Shown here piece by piece: positions 50,800-58,748 of a stretch of DNA of 64,000 bases (position 1 is its first letter; each line of letters opens with the position of its first letter). The notes beneath the pieces were generated by a model. That model saw only the letters and a list, made by a program, of their open reading frames with translations. It had not been told where the DNA came from and did not search any database. The translations under genes were made by a program, and so were the position numbers. This DNA is from Deinococcus taeanensis (GTDB lineage: Bacteria; Deinococcota; Deinococci; Deinococcales; Deinococcaceae): NCBI RefSeq assembly GCF_020229735.1, contig NZ_CP083455.1, positions 1,701,001 to 1,765,000 on the forward strand, written 5' to 3'.

Positions 50800-51648
50800 A
50801 TGACGCGGGCGCTGCTCAGCCTCCCTCCTCTGCCCGGCTGGGCGGCGCCGGGCAGCGTGGTGGCTGCCCGGGCGGGGGCGCTGCCGAACGCGTCGGGACT
50901 GCTCCTGCCGCATGACGGCCTGCCGGTTACGGACGTGCGGGACCGGCCGGAGCGCTGGGTGGCGCTGGGGCTGGTGGCAGAGGCCCTGAGGCGCAACGTG
51001 CCCGTGCTGGGCTGGGGGTCAGGTGCGGCGCTGCTGGGCCGGGCGCTGGGCGCGGCCGTGGTCCCGGCCGGCGCGCACGGCGGCGTGGACTGGTCGCCTC
51101 TGCCGCGCGGCGCAGTGGTGCATGCCTGGGGCGGCGAGGTGCCGCTGCACTGGTCGCACGGGCGCGCGACCGCCTGGGCGGACGTGACTCTGCCGGTCAG
51201 GATCAGGGCGGAGTTCCTGGCAGCGTTGCCCAGCCTGACGGACCGCCGGCCCGGATCGCCTCTGGAAGTGGTGGGCGGGCCGGTGGCGGTGCAGGCGGTG
51301 GTGACGGAGTTCTACGCGCGGGCGCGGCAGGACGCCCTGCTGGGCCCGGTGTTCGCGGCGCACGTCACGGACTGGCCGGCGCATCTGCGTCACGTCACGG
51401 CCTTCTGGGTGACCATGCTGGGCGGCGCAGAGGGTCCCTTGCCCGCGTGGCGCGGGAACCTGAACGGCGCACACGCCGGGCTGGGGATCGGCGGGGCGCA
51501 CCTGCGCGCCTGGCTGGCCCTCTGGGCCGGCACGGCCCGGGATCTGCTGCCGCCGGACGCCGCGGAGGTGCTCGTCACGCGCGCCGCGGCAATGGGCGCG
51601 CGCCTGGGCCGCGGCGCGCGTGGAACTTCTCAGGGGCGCGGCGCGTAG
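50800..51648 (+). CDS. Fusion of a degenerate class-I glutamine amidotransferase-like domain with a group III truncated haemoglobin
   Basis: Two parts are visible in the 282 residues. Residues 155-272 match group III truncated haemoglobin: VVTEFYARARQDALLGPVFAAHVTDWPAHLRHVTAFWVTMLGG, then GNLNGAHAGLGIGGAHLRAWLALW, where His225 is the likely haem ligand. Residues 30-145 resemble a class-I amidotransferase (C26-like): GLLLPHDGLP and a nucleophile-elbow region PVLGWGSGAALLGRALGA near 68. The catalytic Cys expected in the GxCxGxQ motif is missing (GWGSGAA). The N-terminal part is therefore probably a non-enzymatic binding domain. The globin call is fairly secure; the N-terminal assignment is an inference. 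Confidence 0.72.
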   Translation: MTRALLSLPPLPGWAAPGSVVAARAGALPNASGLLLPHDGLPVTDVRDRPERWVALGLVAEALRRNVPVLGWGSGAALLGRALGAAVVPAGAHGGVDWSPLPRGAVVHAWGGEVPLHWSHGRATAWADVTLPVRIRAEFLAALPSLTDRRPGSPLEVVGGPVAVQAVVTEFYARARQDALLGPVFAAHVTDWPAHLRHVTAFWVTMLGGAEGPLPAWRGNLNGAHAGLGIGGAHLRAWLALWAGTARDLLPPDAAEVLVTRAAAMGARLGRGARGTSQGRGA

Positions 51649-51651
51649 CGT
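51646..51651 (+). promoter_or_regulatory. -10 box TAGCGT of the SppA-like gene
   Basis: TAGCGT ends 5 nt before the ATG at 51657 and overlaps the stop codon of the upstream gene. Confidence 0.4.
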
Positions 51652-51656
51652 GGAGC

Positions 51657-53270
51657 ATGGCCCTGTTTTCACTTCCGTTCCCGAAAAAAGACGATGACGC
51701 GCTGCCCAGCGGCGTGACCCGGCCCACCTGGGTGGTGCTGGATCTCAGCGGACCGTACGCGGAGCGGCAGCCCACGAACCCGGTGCAGGCCCTGCTGAAC
51801 CGCACCGAGACCCTGGAGGCGCTCGCCTCGCGCGTGGAGAAGCTGCGCGGCGCGGCGTGGCTGCATGGCGTGCTGGTGCGCTTCGGGGAGTTCACGGCGT
51901 CCCCGGCCACGGCGCACGCTGTCCGGGGCCTGCTGGCGTCCCTGGCGCAGGACAAGCGGGTGGTGGCGTACCTGCCCCACCTGACCATGACCACCGTGAT
52001 CGCGGCGAGCGGCGCGCCGGAACTGGTCGCGCCGGAATCTGCCGAGGTGAACCTCAGTGGCTTTGGGGTGGAGAGCACCTTCCTGGGTGAATTTCTGAAG
52101 AAGCACGGCATTGAGTTCGAGAACCTGCGCGTGCGGGAGTACAAGGCGGCCCTGACGCGTTTCTCGCAGGATCACATGGACGAGCACAACCGCGAGCAGC
52201 TTCAGGCGTACCTGGACGGCATGGAGGCCGCGTGGGCGCAGGATCTGGCCGCGGCACGCGGCGTGAGTACCACGCAGGCCGCGGGCTGGCTCGCGGCGGA
52301 TCTGACCAGCGCGCAGGGGGCGCTGGCGGCCGGGGTCATCACCAGGGTCGCGTACGAGGATGAACTGATTGGTCCGGCCAGCCGGCCCTTCGCGGCGGTC
52401 GCGGACCTGCTGATGCCGCACCGGCCTGCCGGCGCCAAGGCGGGGCGTGTGGCGGTCGTGCCCCTGGTCGGCGCGATCGTAACCGGCAAGAGCCGCAACA
52501 ACCCGGTGCCGTTGCCGCTGCTGGGCGGGCCGATGGCCGGGTCGGACACGGTGGTGGCCGCGCTGCGCCGCGCCCGGCAGGACAAGACCACCAAGGCCAT
52601 CGTGCTGTACGTGAACAGCGGCGGGGGCAGCGCCCTGGCGAGTGACCTGATCTGGCGTGAAGTGGCCACCAGTGAGAAGCCCGTGGTGGTCGTGATGGGT
52701 GAGTACGCGGCGTCCGGAGGGTACTACGTGGCCACGCACGCCCGGCGGATCGTGGCGTCCCCGTACACCCTGACCGGCAGTATCGGCGTGGTGAGCGGCA
52801 AGCCGGTCATGCAGGAGTTCAACCGCCGGCACGGCCTGAATCCCGAGCGGGTCGGCCGGGACCGGGCCCTGATGTATTCCGCGGCGCGCCCGTACACGGA
52901 CGAGGAACGCGACCATGTGGAGAAGGGCATTCTGGAGGTGTACGACCGCTTTACCACCCGCGTGGCGGAGGGACGCAGGCTCAGCAAGGAGCGCGTGAAT
53001 GAACTGGGCCGCGGCCGCATCTGGAGCGGCCAGGACGCCCTGGAACGCGGCCTGGTGGATGAGCTGGGAGACCTGCGCACCGGGCTGGAGCGGGCGCGGG
53101 AACTGGCGGGCCTGCCTGCCGACGCGCCCGCCTGGAACGTGACGCCCAAGGGACACGGTCCGCTTCCCGAGTTCGCGCAGGAGGCCGCGCAGGCCGCCCG
53201 GGTGAGCGTGTGGCCGTTCGGGACCGAACGGGTGCTCACCTGGTTTGATCAGGAAGTCCGCGTCCGCTGA
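51657..53270 (+). CDS. S49-family protease (SppA-like signal peptide peptidase)
   Basis: This 537-residue double-domain S49 peptidase matches the long (E. coli SppA) architecture. The N-terminal repeat holds the general-base lysine in RVREYKAALTRFSQDHMDEHNREQ. The C-terminal repeat holds the nucleophile Ser in GEYAASGGYYVATHARRIVASPYTLTGSIGVV. VNSGGGSALASDLIWRE is the oxyanion-forming block. The start at 51657 (MALFSLPFPKK) has no clear signal peptide or membrane anchor, which is odd for an envelope protease, so it may act in the cytosol. It ends at a strong bidirectional terminator. Confidence 0.88.
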   Translation: MALFSLPFPKKDDDALPSGVTRPTWVVLDLSGPYAERQPTNPVQALLNRTETLEALASRVEKLRGAAWLHGVLVRFGEFTASPATAHAVRGLLASLAQDKRVVAYLPHLTMTTVIAASGAPELVAPESAEVNLSGFGVESTFLGEFLKKHGIEFENLRVREYKAALTRFSQDHMDEHNREQLQAYLDGMEAAWAQDLAAARGVSTTQAAGWLAADLTSAQGALAAGVITRVAYEDELIGPASRPFAAVADLLMPHRPAGAKAGRVAVVPLVGAIVTGKSRNNPVPLPLLGGPMAGSDTVVAALRRARQDKTTKAIVLYVNSGGGSALASDLIWREVATSEKPVVVVMGEYAASGGYYVATHARRIVASPYTLTGSIGVVSGKPVMQEFNRRHGLNPERVGRDRALMYSAARPYTDEERDHVEKGILEVYDRFTTRVAEGRRLSKERVNELGRGRIWSGQDALERGLVDELGDLRTGLERARELAGLPADAPAWNVTPKGHGPLPEFAQEAAQAARVSVWPFGTERVLTWFDQEVRVR

Positions 53271-53283
53271 CAGTGCAGCCGAG

Positions 53284-53322
53284 CAGACGGGGGCGAGGTC
53301 ACGTGACCTCGCCCCCTGTCTG
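53284..53322. terminator. Bidirectional terminator between sppA-like and pepF genes
   Basis: Positions 53284-53302 pair with 53303-53322 with one bulged base. The palindrome is nearly perfect and centres on CACGTG. Confidence 0.8.
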
Positions 53323-53329
53323 CCTGGAG

Positions 53330-55117
53330 CTACGGCTGGCCCGGCGTGGCCCCGTACGCGTCAATCTGGCGGCGGATGACGTTCAGGCTGCCTTCCCAGA
53401 AGTCCGGGGCGTGCAGGTCAATGCCGAACCGCGCGGCGAGTTCCAGTGGGGTGGCCTGCCCGGTGGAGGCCAGCAGGGCCTCGTAGCGCGCCTGGAAATC
53501 CGTTGCCTGACCCAGCGTGCGGGCCTGCTCGTACTGGGCGTAGAGGCCCAGGCCGAACAGCAGGCCGAAGGTGTACGGGTAGTTGTAGAAGCTGCGGCCA
53601 TAGTAGTGAGGTTTGACAGCCCACATGTATGGGTGGGGGGTGTTCAGTGCGTCGCCGTACGTGTCGCGTTGCGCCTGGATCATCATGGCGCTGAAGTCGC
53701 TGGGATTCAGGTCACCGGCCGCGCGGCGTTCAAAGACGGCCTTCTCGAACAGGAAGCGGCTGTGGATGTCCACAATCACCTGCGCGTGGCCCATCAGCTG
53801 CGTTTCGAGCACGTACAGGCGCTCTTCGCCCTGCGCGGTGGCGAGCGCGGCGTTCTGGATGATGGTCTCGCAGAAGATGCTGGCGGTCTCCGCGAGCGTC
53901 ATGGGCGTTTCCTGCTGCAGGGGGGGCAGGGCGCCGAGCTGCACGTTGTGGTAGGCGTGCCCGAGTTCGTGCGCGAGGGTGCTGACGGAGTCGAGGCTGG
54001 GGTCGTGGTTCATGAGGATGCGGCTGTCACCGCCCGTCCATTTCATGCAGAATGCGCCGCTGCGTTTGCCGTCGCGGGGGCCAGCGTCAATCCAGCGGTT
54101 CTGGAAGGCGCGGGCCGCGAAGTCGCCCAGTGCAGGGCTGTACGCGCGGAACTGGCGTTCCACGAAGGTTTCGCCGGCGCCGTAGTCCCAGTGGGTGCCG
54201 CTGCGGCCGACCGGAGCGAACAGGTCCCACCAGTCCAGCCGGGTTTTGCCCAGGTGGCGGGCTTTGGCGCGGAAGTACCGGCGGAAGTCCGGCAGGGCGT
54301 GCACAACGGCGGCCTGCATGGCGTCAAGCGTCTGCTGGTCGATGCCGTTGCTGAGCAGGCTGGGGGCGACCGGGTCGGTGAAGCCGCGCCGGGCGGCGAG
54401 GGTGCTCTCCTCGCCCTTGACGCCGTTCATACACGCCGCGAACACGGTGTCCTGCGTGGTCCACGCGGCGATCTCGGCGCGGTAGGCGTCCTCGCGGACG
54501 CTGGGGTCGGCGTCGCTGGCGAGGGCGCGCAGCGCCGTGACGGGCAGCGTCTGCCCGCGGTACTCGCCCTTGAGGGTGCTGGACACGTTGCCGTGCAGTT
54601 TGGCCCAGCCGCCGCCGCTGGCGGGGTGCAGGCGCGCGGCCAGGTCCTCCTCTGGGGGGGTCATCTGCCAGCGGGCCAGTTCGGCGGCGCGGCGCAGCAG
54701 GTGCTCGTGTGCGCGGGCCCCGGCACTGTGGGTCAGCAGGCTGCTGAGGTCGGTGCCCCTTACACCGCCGAGCCAGGCGGTCAGGCGGGAGCGCAGCGGG
54801 CCCAGCGGCAGGGCGAGGGTGGTCAGGGTGGCCATGCGGGCCTGCGCGTGCTCGTTGCGGCTGTCGGTGGTCACGAAGGCGGAGATGAAGGCGCGCAGGG
54901 TACCCAGGCGGGTGAGTGTGGCGTTCAGTTCGCTCAGCGCGGCGTCTACAGCGGCCGGGGCAACTGGGCCGCCGGCGCGTACGGCGTGCGTGTCGAACAG
55001 GGTTTCCAGGGCCTTCACGTCGGCGCCCAGAGCGGTGAGGTCCCGGTCCAGCTGAGGATCGTTCAGGCCGGCGTACAGGTCGTCCGTACGCCAGCGGGGC
55101 ATCTCGGTTGTGGTCAC
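53330..55117 (-). CDS. pepF: Oligoendopeptidase F family M3 peptidase
   Basis: This 595-residue zinc oligopeptidase has HELGH in STLAHELGHAYHNVQLG, and the third ligand glutamate in MTLAETASIFCETII. The N-terminus PRWRTDDLYAGLNDPQLDRDL and the end PHYYGRSFYNYPYTFGLLFGLGLYAQYE are typical of the PepF group. It differs from the OpdA-like M3 enzyme at 7882-9936. Start is the GTG at 55117, 7 nt after a TACACT box. Confidence 0.93.
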   Translation of the reverse strand: MTTTEMPRWRTDDLYAGLNDPQLDRDLTALGADVKALETLFDTHAVRAGGPVAPAAVDAALSELNATLTRLGTLRAFISAFVTTDSRNEHAQARMATLTTLALPLGPLRSRLTAWLGGVRGTDLSSLLTHSAGARAHEHLLRRAAELARWQMTPPEEDLAARLHPASGGGWAKLHGNVSSTLKGEYRGQTLPVTALRALASDADPSVREDAYRAEIAAWTTQDTVFAACMNGVKGEESTLAARRGFTDPVAPSLLSNGIDQQTLDAMQAAVVHALPDFRRYFRAKARHLGKTRLDWWDLFAPVGRSGTHWDYGAGETFVERQFRAYSPALGDFAARAFQNRWIDAGPRDGKRSGAFCMKWTGGDSRILMNHDPSLDSVSTLAHELGHAYHNVQLGALPPLQQETPMTLAETASIFCETIIQNAALATAQGEERLYVLETQLMGHAQVIVDIHSRFLFEKAVFERRAAGDLNPSDFSAMMIQAQRDTYGDALNTPHPYMWAVKPHYYGRSFYNYPYTFGLLFGLGLYAQYEQARTLGQATDFQARYEALLASTGQATPLELAARFGIDLHAPDFWEGSLNVIRRQIDAYGATPGQP

Positions 55118-55124
55118 GGGTCCG

Positions 55125-55130
55125 AGTGTA
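55125..55130 (-). promoter_or_regulatory. -10 box TACACT of pepF
   Basis: TACACT (minus strand) ends 7 nt before the GTG at 55117. Confidence 0.5.
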
Positions 55131-55248
55131 CGCCGCGTGCTGGAGCGGAGCCGTAAGCTATTTGGCGCAGGGCGCTGCGTGCCCTGTGGGGTGCGCGACG
55201 GTGGGTTGTCGAGAGTGGTGACTCGTGACGCCAGCGCCCCACCGCGTT

Positions 55249-55266
55249 TAGTTGATAAAACAAATC
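55249..55266 (+). promoter_or_regulatory. AT-rich promoter or operator element upstream of malE-type gene
   Basis: An AT-rich, imperfectly palindromic stretch (TTTAGTTGATAAAACAAA) stands out from the GC-rich surroundings. It contains TTGATA, a near-consensus -35 box; CACTGT 17 nt further would be a weak -10. It could also be an operator. Confidence 0.35.
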
Positions 55267-55292
55267 CACTTTCGCACTGTTCTGGAGGTTTC

Positions 55293-56531
55293 ATGCGTAC
55301 CCACCTGTCCCTGACTGCCACCCTGGCCCTCGCCGTTCTCGGCAGCGCCGCCCACGCCGCCACCACCCTCACCGTGTTCATGGGCAGCCAGCAGCGCCCT
55401 GAGATCTTCCAGCCGCTCTTCGACCGCTTCGAGAAACAGAACCCCAACGTCCGGATCAAGATCGAAACCGGCGGCGCCACCAGCGAAGCGCAGAACCAGT
55501 ACCTCACCACTGTCCTGGCCGCCCGCGACACGACCCTGGACATCTTCCTCATCGACGTGGTCCGCACCGCCACGTTCGCCGCGGCCGGCTGGGCCGAACC
55601 GCTTGACGCGTACCTGCCCAGCAAGGACACGTACCTCAAGGCGTTCCTGGCCGGCCCGATCGGCGCGGCCAGCGTGAACGGCAAACTGTACGCCATGCCG
55701 GCCTTCACGGACTCGCAGTTCCTGTACTACCGCAAGGACCTGCTCGAGAAACACAAGGCGAAAGTGCCCAGAACGTGGGAGGAACTCGCCGCGACGGCGG
55801 CCCGCATCCAGAAAGCCGAAGGCGGCAGCCTGCAGGGCTTCAACTTCCAGGGTGCGCCCATCGAGGGCACCGTGTGTAACTTCCTGGAACTCACCTGGAC
55901 CGGCGGGGGAAGCGTCAATGACGTGACCAGTCCCGCCGCGAGACAGGGCCTGGGGTTCCTCGTGAACGCCGTGAAGACGAAACTTGCCCCGGCCGCCAGC
56001 GCCGAAATGAAAACCGACGACTCCCGCCAGCAGTTCCAGGGCGGAAACGTCCTGTTCGGCCTGAACTGGAGCTACGCCTGGGCGCACTTTCAGGGCAACA
56101 GTCCCCAGCCCACCCGCGTGAAGGGCAACGTGGGAGTCGCCGCGCTGCCCGCCTTCGGGAAGAACGCCAGCGCCACCTGCACCGGCGGCTGGGAATGGGG
56201 CGTGAACGCCTTCAGCCGCAACAAGGCCGCCGCCGTGAGGCTCCTGCAGTTCATGGCCAGCAGCGACGTGCAGAAGGAAATGGCCGTGAAGGGCGCGTAC
56301 CTCCCGGTGCGCAAGAGCCTGTACAACGACCGGGCCGTGCTCGCCGCCAACCCGCACTTCAAGGCCCTGTACCCGATCGTCACGAAGGCCCGCCCGCGCC
56401 CCGTGACGCCCGCCTACCCGCGCGTCAGCGAGATCATCCGCAACAACGTCTCGGCCGCGGTCGCCGGCAGCAAGAGCGTGGACGCCGCCCTGAACGACAT
56501 GAAGCGTGACCTGGAGCCGCTGCTGAAGTGA
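55293..56531 (+). CDS. Sugar ABC transporter substrate-binding protein
   Basis: This 412-residue extracellular binding protein is of the MalE/UgpB class (cluster B). The signal peptide is MRTHLSLTATLALAVLGSAAHA. Family blocks: TLTVFMGSQQRPEIFQPLFDRFEKQNPNVRIKIETGG, LDIFLIDVVRTATFAAAGWAEPLD, YAMPAFTDSQFLYYRKDLLEKH and the C-terminal PVRKSLYNDRAVLAANPHFKAL. The ATG at 55293 follows GGAGG. It starts an operon with two permease genes. The nucleotide-binding subunit is not here, so a shared MsmK-type ATPase is likely elsewhere. The sugar is unknown; maltose or trehalose is plausible. Confidence 0.9.
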   Translation: MRTHLSLTATLALAVLGSAAHAATTLTVFMGSQQRPEIFQPLFDRFEKQNPNVRIKIETGGATSEAQNQYLTTVLAARDTTLDIFLIDVVRTATFAAAGWAEPLDAYLPSKDTYLKAFLAGPIGAASVNGKLYAMPAFTDSQFLYYRKDLLEKHKAKVPRTWEELAATAARIQKAEGGSLQGFNFQGAPIEGTVCNFLELTWTGGGSVNDVTSPAARQGLGFLVNAVKTKLAPAASAEMKTDDSRQQFQGGNVLFGLNWSYAWAHFQGNSPQPTRVKGNVGVAALPAFGKNASATCTGGWEWGVNAFSRNKAAAVRLLQFMASSDVQKEMAVKGAYLPVRKSLYNDRAVLAANPHFKALYPIVTKARPRPVTPAYPRVSEIIRNNVSAAVAGSKSVDAALNDMKRDLEPLLK

Positions 56532-57448
56532 CCCGGGCTCCCACCCCCCTCCGCCGCCGGGCACGCCGCGAGCCCAGCGAGGGCCTGCTGGCGCTGCTGC
56601 TGCTGCTGCCGGCCGCGGCGCTGCTGCTCGGCGTCCTGCTGCTGCCCATGCTCACCACCTTCCGCGACAGCCTGTACCTGAACAAACTGACTGAACCGTG
56701 GCTGCAGGGGTTCGTGGGCCTGTCGCAGTACGGGCAGATGCTGCGCGACGCGCGTTTCGGCGCGGCGCTGCGCAACACCCTGGTGTTCGGCGTCCTGACC
56801 GTCAGCGGGTCGTTCCTGGTGGGCGTTCCCATGGCGCTCGCGGCGCACATGCCCAGCCGCGCCCGCGACCTGGCGCGCGTGGCCCTGCTGCTCCCCTGGG
56901 CGATGCCCCCGGTCATCACGGGGCTGATCTTCGCGTGGCTGTTCAACGCGCAGTACGGCGTCGTCAACGATCTGCTCGTCCGCGCCGGGGTGATTCAGGA
57001 GCCGCTGCGCTGGCTCAGCACGCCCGGCCTGAGCGTGCTCGCCATGGTCATCACCATCGTCTGGAAAACCAGTTCCTTCGTGGCGCTGATCGTCCTGGGC
57101 GGCCTGCAGGGCATCCCCCGCGACCTGACCGAAGCGGCCGAGGTGGACGGCGCCACCCGCACCCAGTCGTTCTTCCGGGTGATCCTGCCGCTGCTGGCCC
57201 CCAGCCTGGCCGTCGCGTTCATCTTCCGCACCATCAGCGCCGTGCAGGTGTTCGACATTCCGTACACGTTCATTCAGCAGGCGCCCGCGCAGGGCCTGCT
57301 TGAAACGCTGGGCGTCTACATCTACCGCACCGGCATCGAGTTCCTGGACTTCGGGTACGCCGCGGCCCTCAGCGTGGCCCTGTTCGCCCTGAGTCTCGCC
57401 GTGACCGCCGTGTACGTGCGGTTCGTGCGCGACGGAGGTCAGGCGTGA
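56528..57448 (+). CDS. Sugar ABC transporter permease (MalF-type)
   Basis: This 306-residue permease has six predicted membrane segments. The EAA loop (about residues 190-215) is present: DLTEAAEVDGATRTQSFFRVILPLLAPSLAVAFIFR. LALLLLLPAAALLLGVLLLPML is the first span. The GTG overlaps the binding-protein gene stop by 4 nt and its own stop overlaps the next permease gene by 4 nt. It is the first of the two CUT1-family permeases. Confidence 0.92.
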   Translation: MTRAPTPLRRRARREPSEGLLALLLLLPAAALLLGVLLLPMLTTFRDSLYLNKLTEPWLQGFVGLSQYGQMLRDARFGAALRNTLVFGVLTVSGSFLVGVPMALAAHMPSRARDLARVALLLPWAMPPVITGLIFAWLFNAQYGVVNDLLVRAGVIQEPLRWLSTPGLSVLAMVITIVWKTSSFVALIVLGGLQGIPRDLTEAAEVDGATRTQSFFRVILPLLAPSLAVAFIFRTISAVQVFDIPYTFIQQAPAQGLLETLGVYIYRTGIEFLDFGYAAALSVALFALSLAVTAVYVRFVRDGGQA

Positions 57449-58296
57449 GCGGCGACGTCGCCCCGCAGCGCCTCACGCCAGGGCAGCGCGCCGGCCGGTT
57501 CGCCGCGCTCGGCGCCCTGATCGTGGGCGGCTTCTTCCCGTTCGTGTGGATGATCCTCACCAGCCTGAAGTCCGAGGGGGAACTGCAGCAGTTCCCGGTG
57601 CAGTACCTGCCGTCCCGGCTGGACTTCAGCAACTACGCCCGGGTGTTCAGCGAGCAGCCGTTCGCGCAGTTCTTCCTGAATTCCCTGACGGTCAGCCTGC
57701 TCAGCACCGCGCTGTGTATCGCGGCCGCCGTGCCCGCCGCGTACGCGCTCGCCCGCCTGAACATCCGCCGGCGCGGGGTGCTGATGACCACCATCGTGAC
57801 GTTCAGCATGCTGCCCGTCGTGAGTCTGCTCGTGCCTCTTTTTCGCCTCATGCGCGGCGCGAACCTGCTGAACACAGCCCCTGCGCTGATTCTGCCGTAT
57901 GCGGCGCTGAGCCTGCCTATCGCCATCCTCACGCTCGTTGCGTTCTTCAGCGCCATTCCCCGTGACCTGGAAGCCGCCGCAATGGTCGACGGCACCACCC
58001 GCGTCGGCGCGCTCACCCGCGTGGTGCTGCCGCTGTCCACGCCGGGCGTGGTGACAGCCGCCCTGCTGGTGTTCGTGAACTCCTGGAATGAATTTCTGCT
58101 GGCCCTGAGCTTCAACACCAAACTCTCCATGCGCACGGTGTCGGTCGGCGTGACCCTCTACCAGGGTGAATTCGCGTTTCCCTGGCCCCTGATTGCTGCA
58201 GCTGTCGTGGTTGCCACCGTGCCCCTCGTGCTGCTCATCGCGGTGTTCCAGCGCCGCTTCGTGGCTGGACTGACGGCCGGAGGGGTGAAGGCGTGA
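57445..58296 (+). CDS. Sugar ABC transporter permease (MalG-type)
   Basis: This 283-residue CUT1 permease partner has the EAA loop DLEAAAMVDGTTRVGALTRVVLPLSTPGVVTAALLVFVNSWNEFLLAL and the N-terminal ALIVGGFFPFVWMILTSLKSEGEL. It starts with GTG overlapping the upstream permease and overlaps the following ORF by 4 nt. Together with the previous gene it forms the membrane channel of the importer. Confidence 0.93.
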   Translation: MSGDVAPQRLTPGQRAGRFAALGALIVGGFFPFVWMILTSLKSEGELQQFPVQYLPSRLDFSNYARVFSEQPFAQFFLNSLTVSLLSTALCIAAAVPAAYALARLNIRRRGVLMTTIVTFSMLPVVSLLVPLFRLMRGANLLNTAPALILPYAALSLPIAILTLVAFFSAIPRDLEAAAMVDGTTRVGALTRVVLPLSTPGVVTAALLVFVNSWNEFLLALSFNTKLSMRTVSVGVTLYQGEFAFPWPLIAAAVVVATVPLVLLIAVFQRRFVAGLTAGGVKA

Positions 58297-58748
58297 GCGC
58301 TCTGCCCCAGGCGTCTGCCGTTCTCACCATACCAGGGGCGTGGGCGACCGTTGCGGCCGATCTCCCCGCCAACGGGGGCAACCTCACGTACGCACGCCCA
58401 CTGAGCGCCGTGCTCTGGCCGCCCTTTAACGAGTCTGAAGATCACCTCATCCTTGCAGACCGTTGTAACGCGGACAACGTCCGGGCGTGCCAGCAGAGCA
58501 CTGGGCACGACCGGCGGGCGGCCGGGAGGGTTCTGAACCATAGCCGCCGTCCGGGCCTCGTGCCGTCCAGTGGTGACGAACCGCCAGAGGCCGGCGGGCT
58601 CGTTGCCCAGCGGCTCCTGAGGACGTGGCAGGCCGCACAGAACGGGCCGCACTCCACGCGCCACGTTCAGTTTCTTTGCGCGACGGAACCCGGCGGCCAC
58701 GGCCCCACCGTCTGCGTCTGGCAGACCCTGCCAGGAGGCAAGTCATGA
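58293..58748 (+). CDS. Unrecognised ORF bridging the sugar permease and monooxygenase genes
   Basis: This 151-codon ORF begins with a GTG overlapping the permease stop (GTGA) and ends overlapping the ATG of the next gene, so it fits operon spacing exactly. Its product has no recognised motif; it is rich in Ala, Arg, Gly and Pro with two likely disordered regions, and codon use looks less regular than in its neighbours. It may be a genuine small gene, a decayed fragment, or simply an open frame through a 5' leader of the next gene. A Shine-Dalgarno (AGGAGG) for the next gene lies inside it. Confidence 0.35.
   Translation: MSALPQASAVLTIPGAWATVAADLPANGGNLTYARPLSAVLWPPFNESEDHLILADRCNADNVRACQQSTGHDRRAAGRVLNHSRRPGLVPSSGDEPPEAGGLVAQRLLRTWQAAQNGPHSTRHVQFLCATEPGGHGPTVCVWQTLPGGKS

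Noticed and set aside
58300..58745. SAM-type riboswitch before the SsuD-like gene
   Set aside because: I could not find the conserved core of known SAM riboswitches; the stretch is an open frame with operon overlaps.
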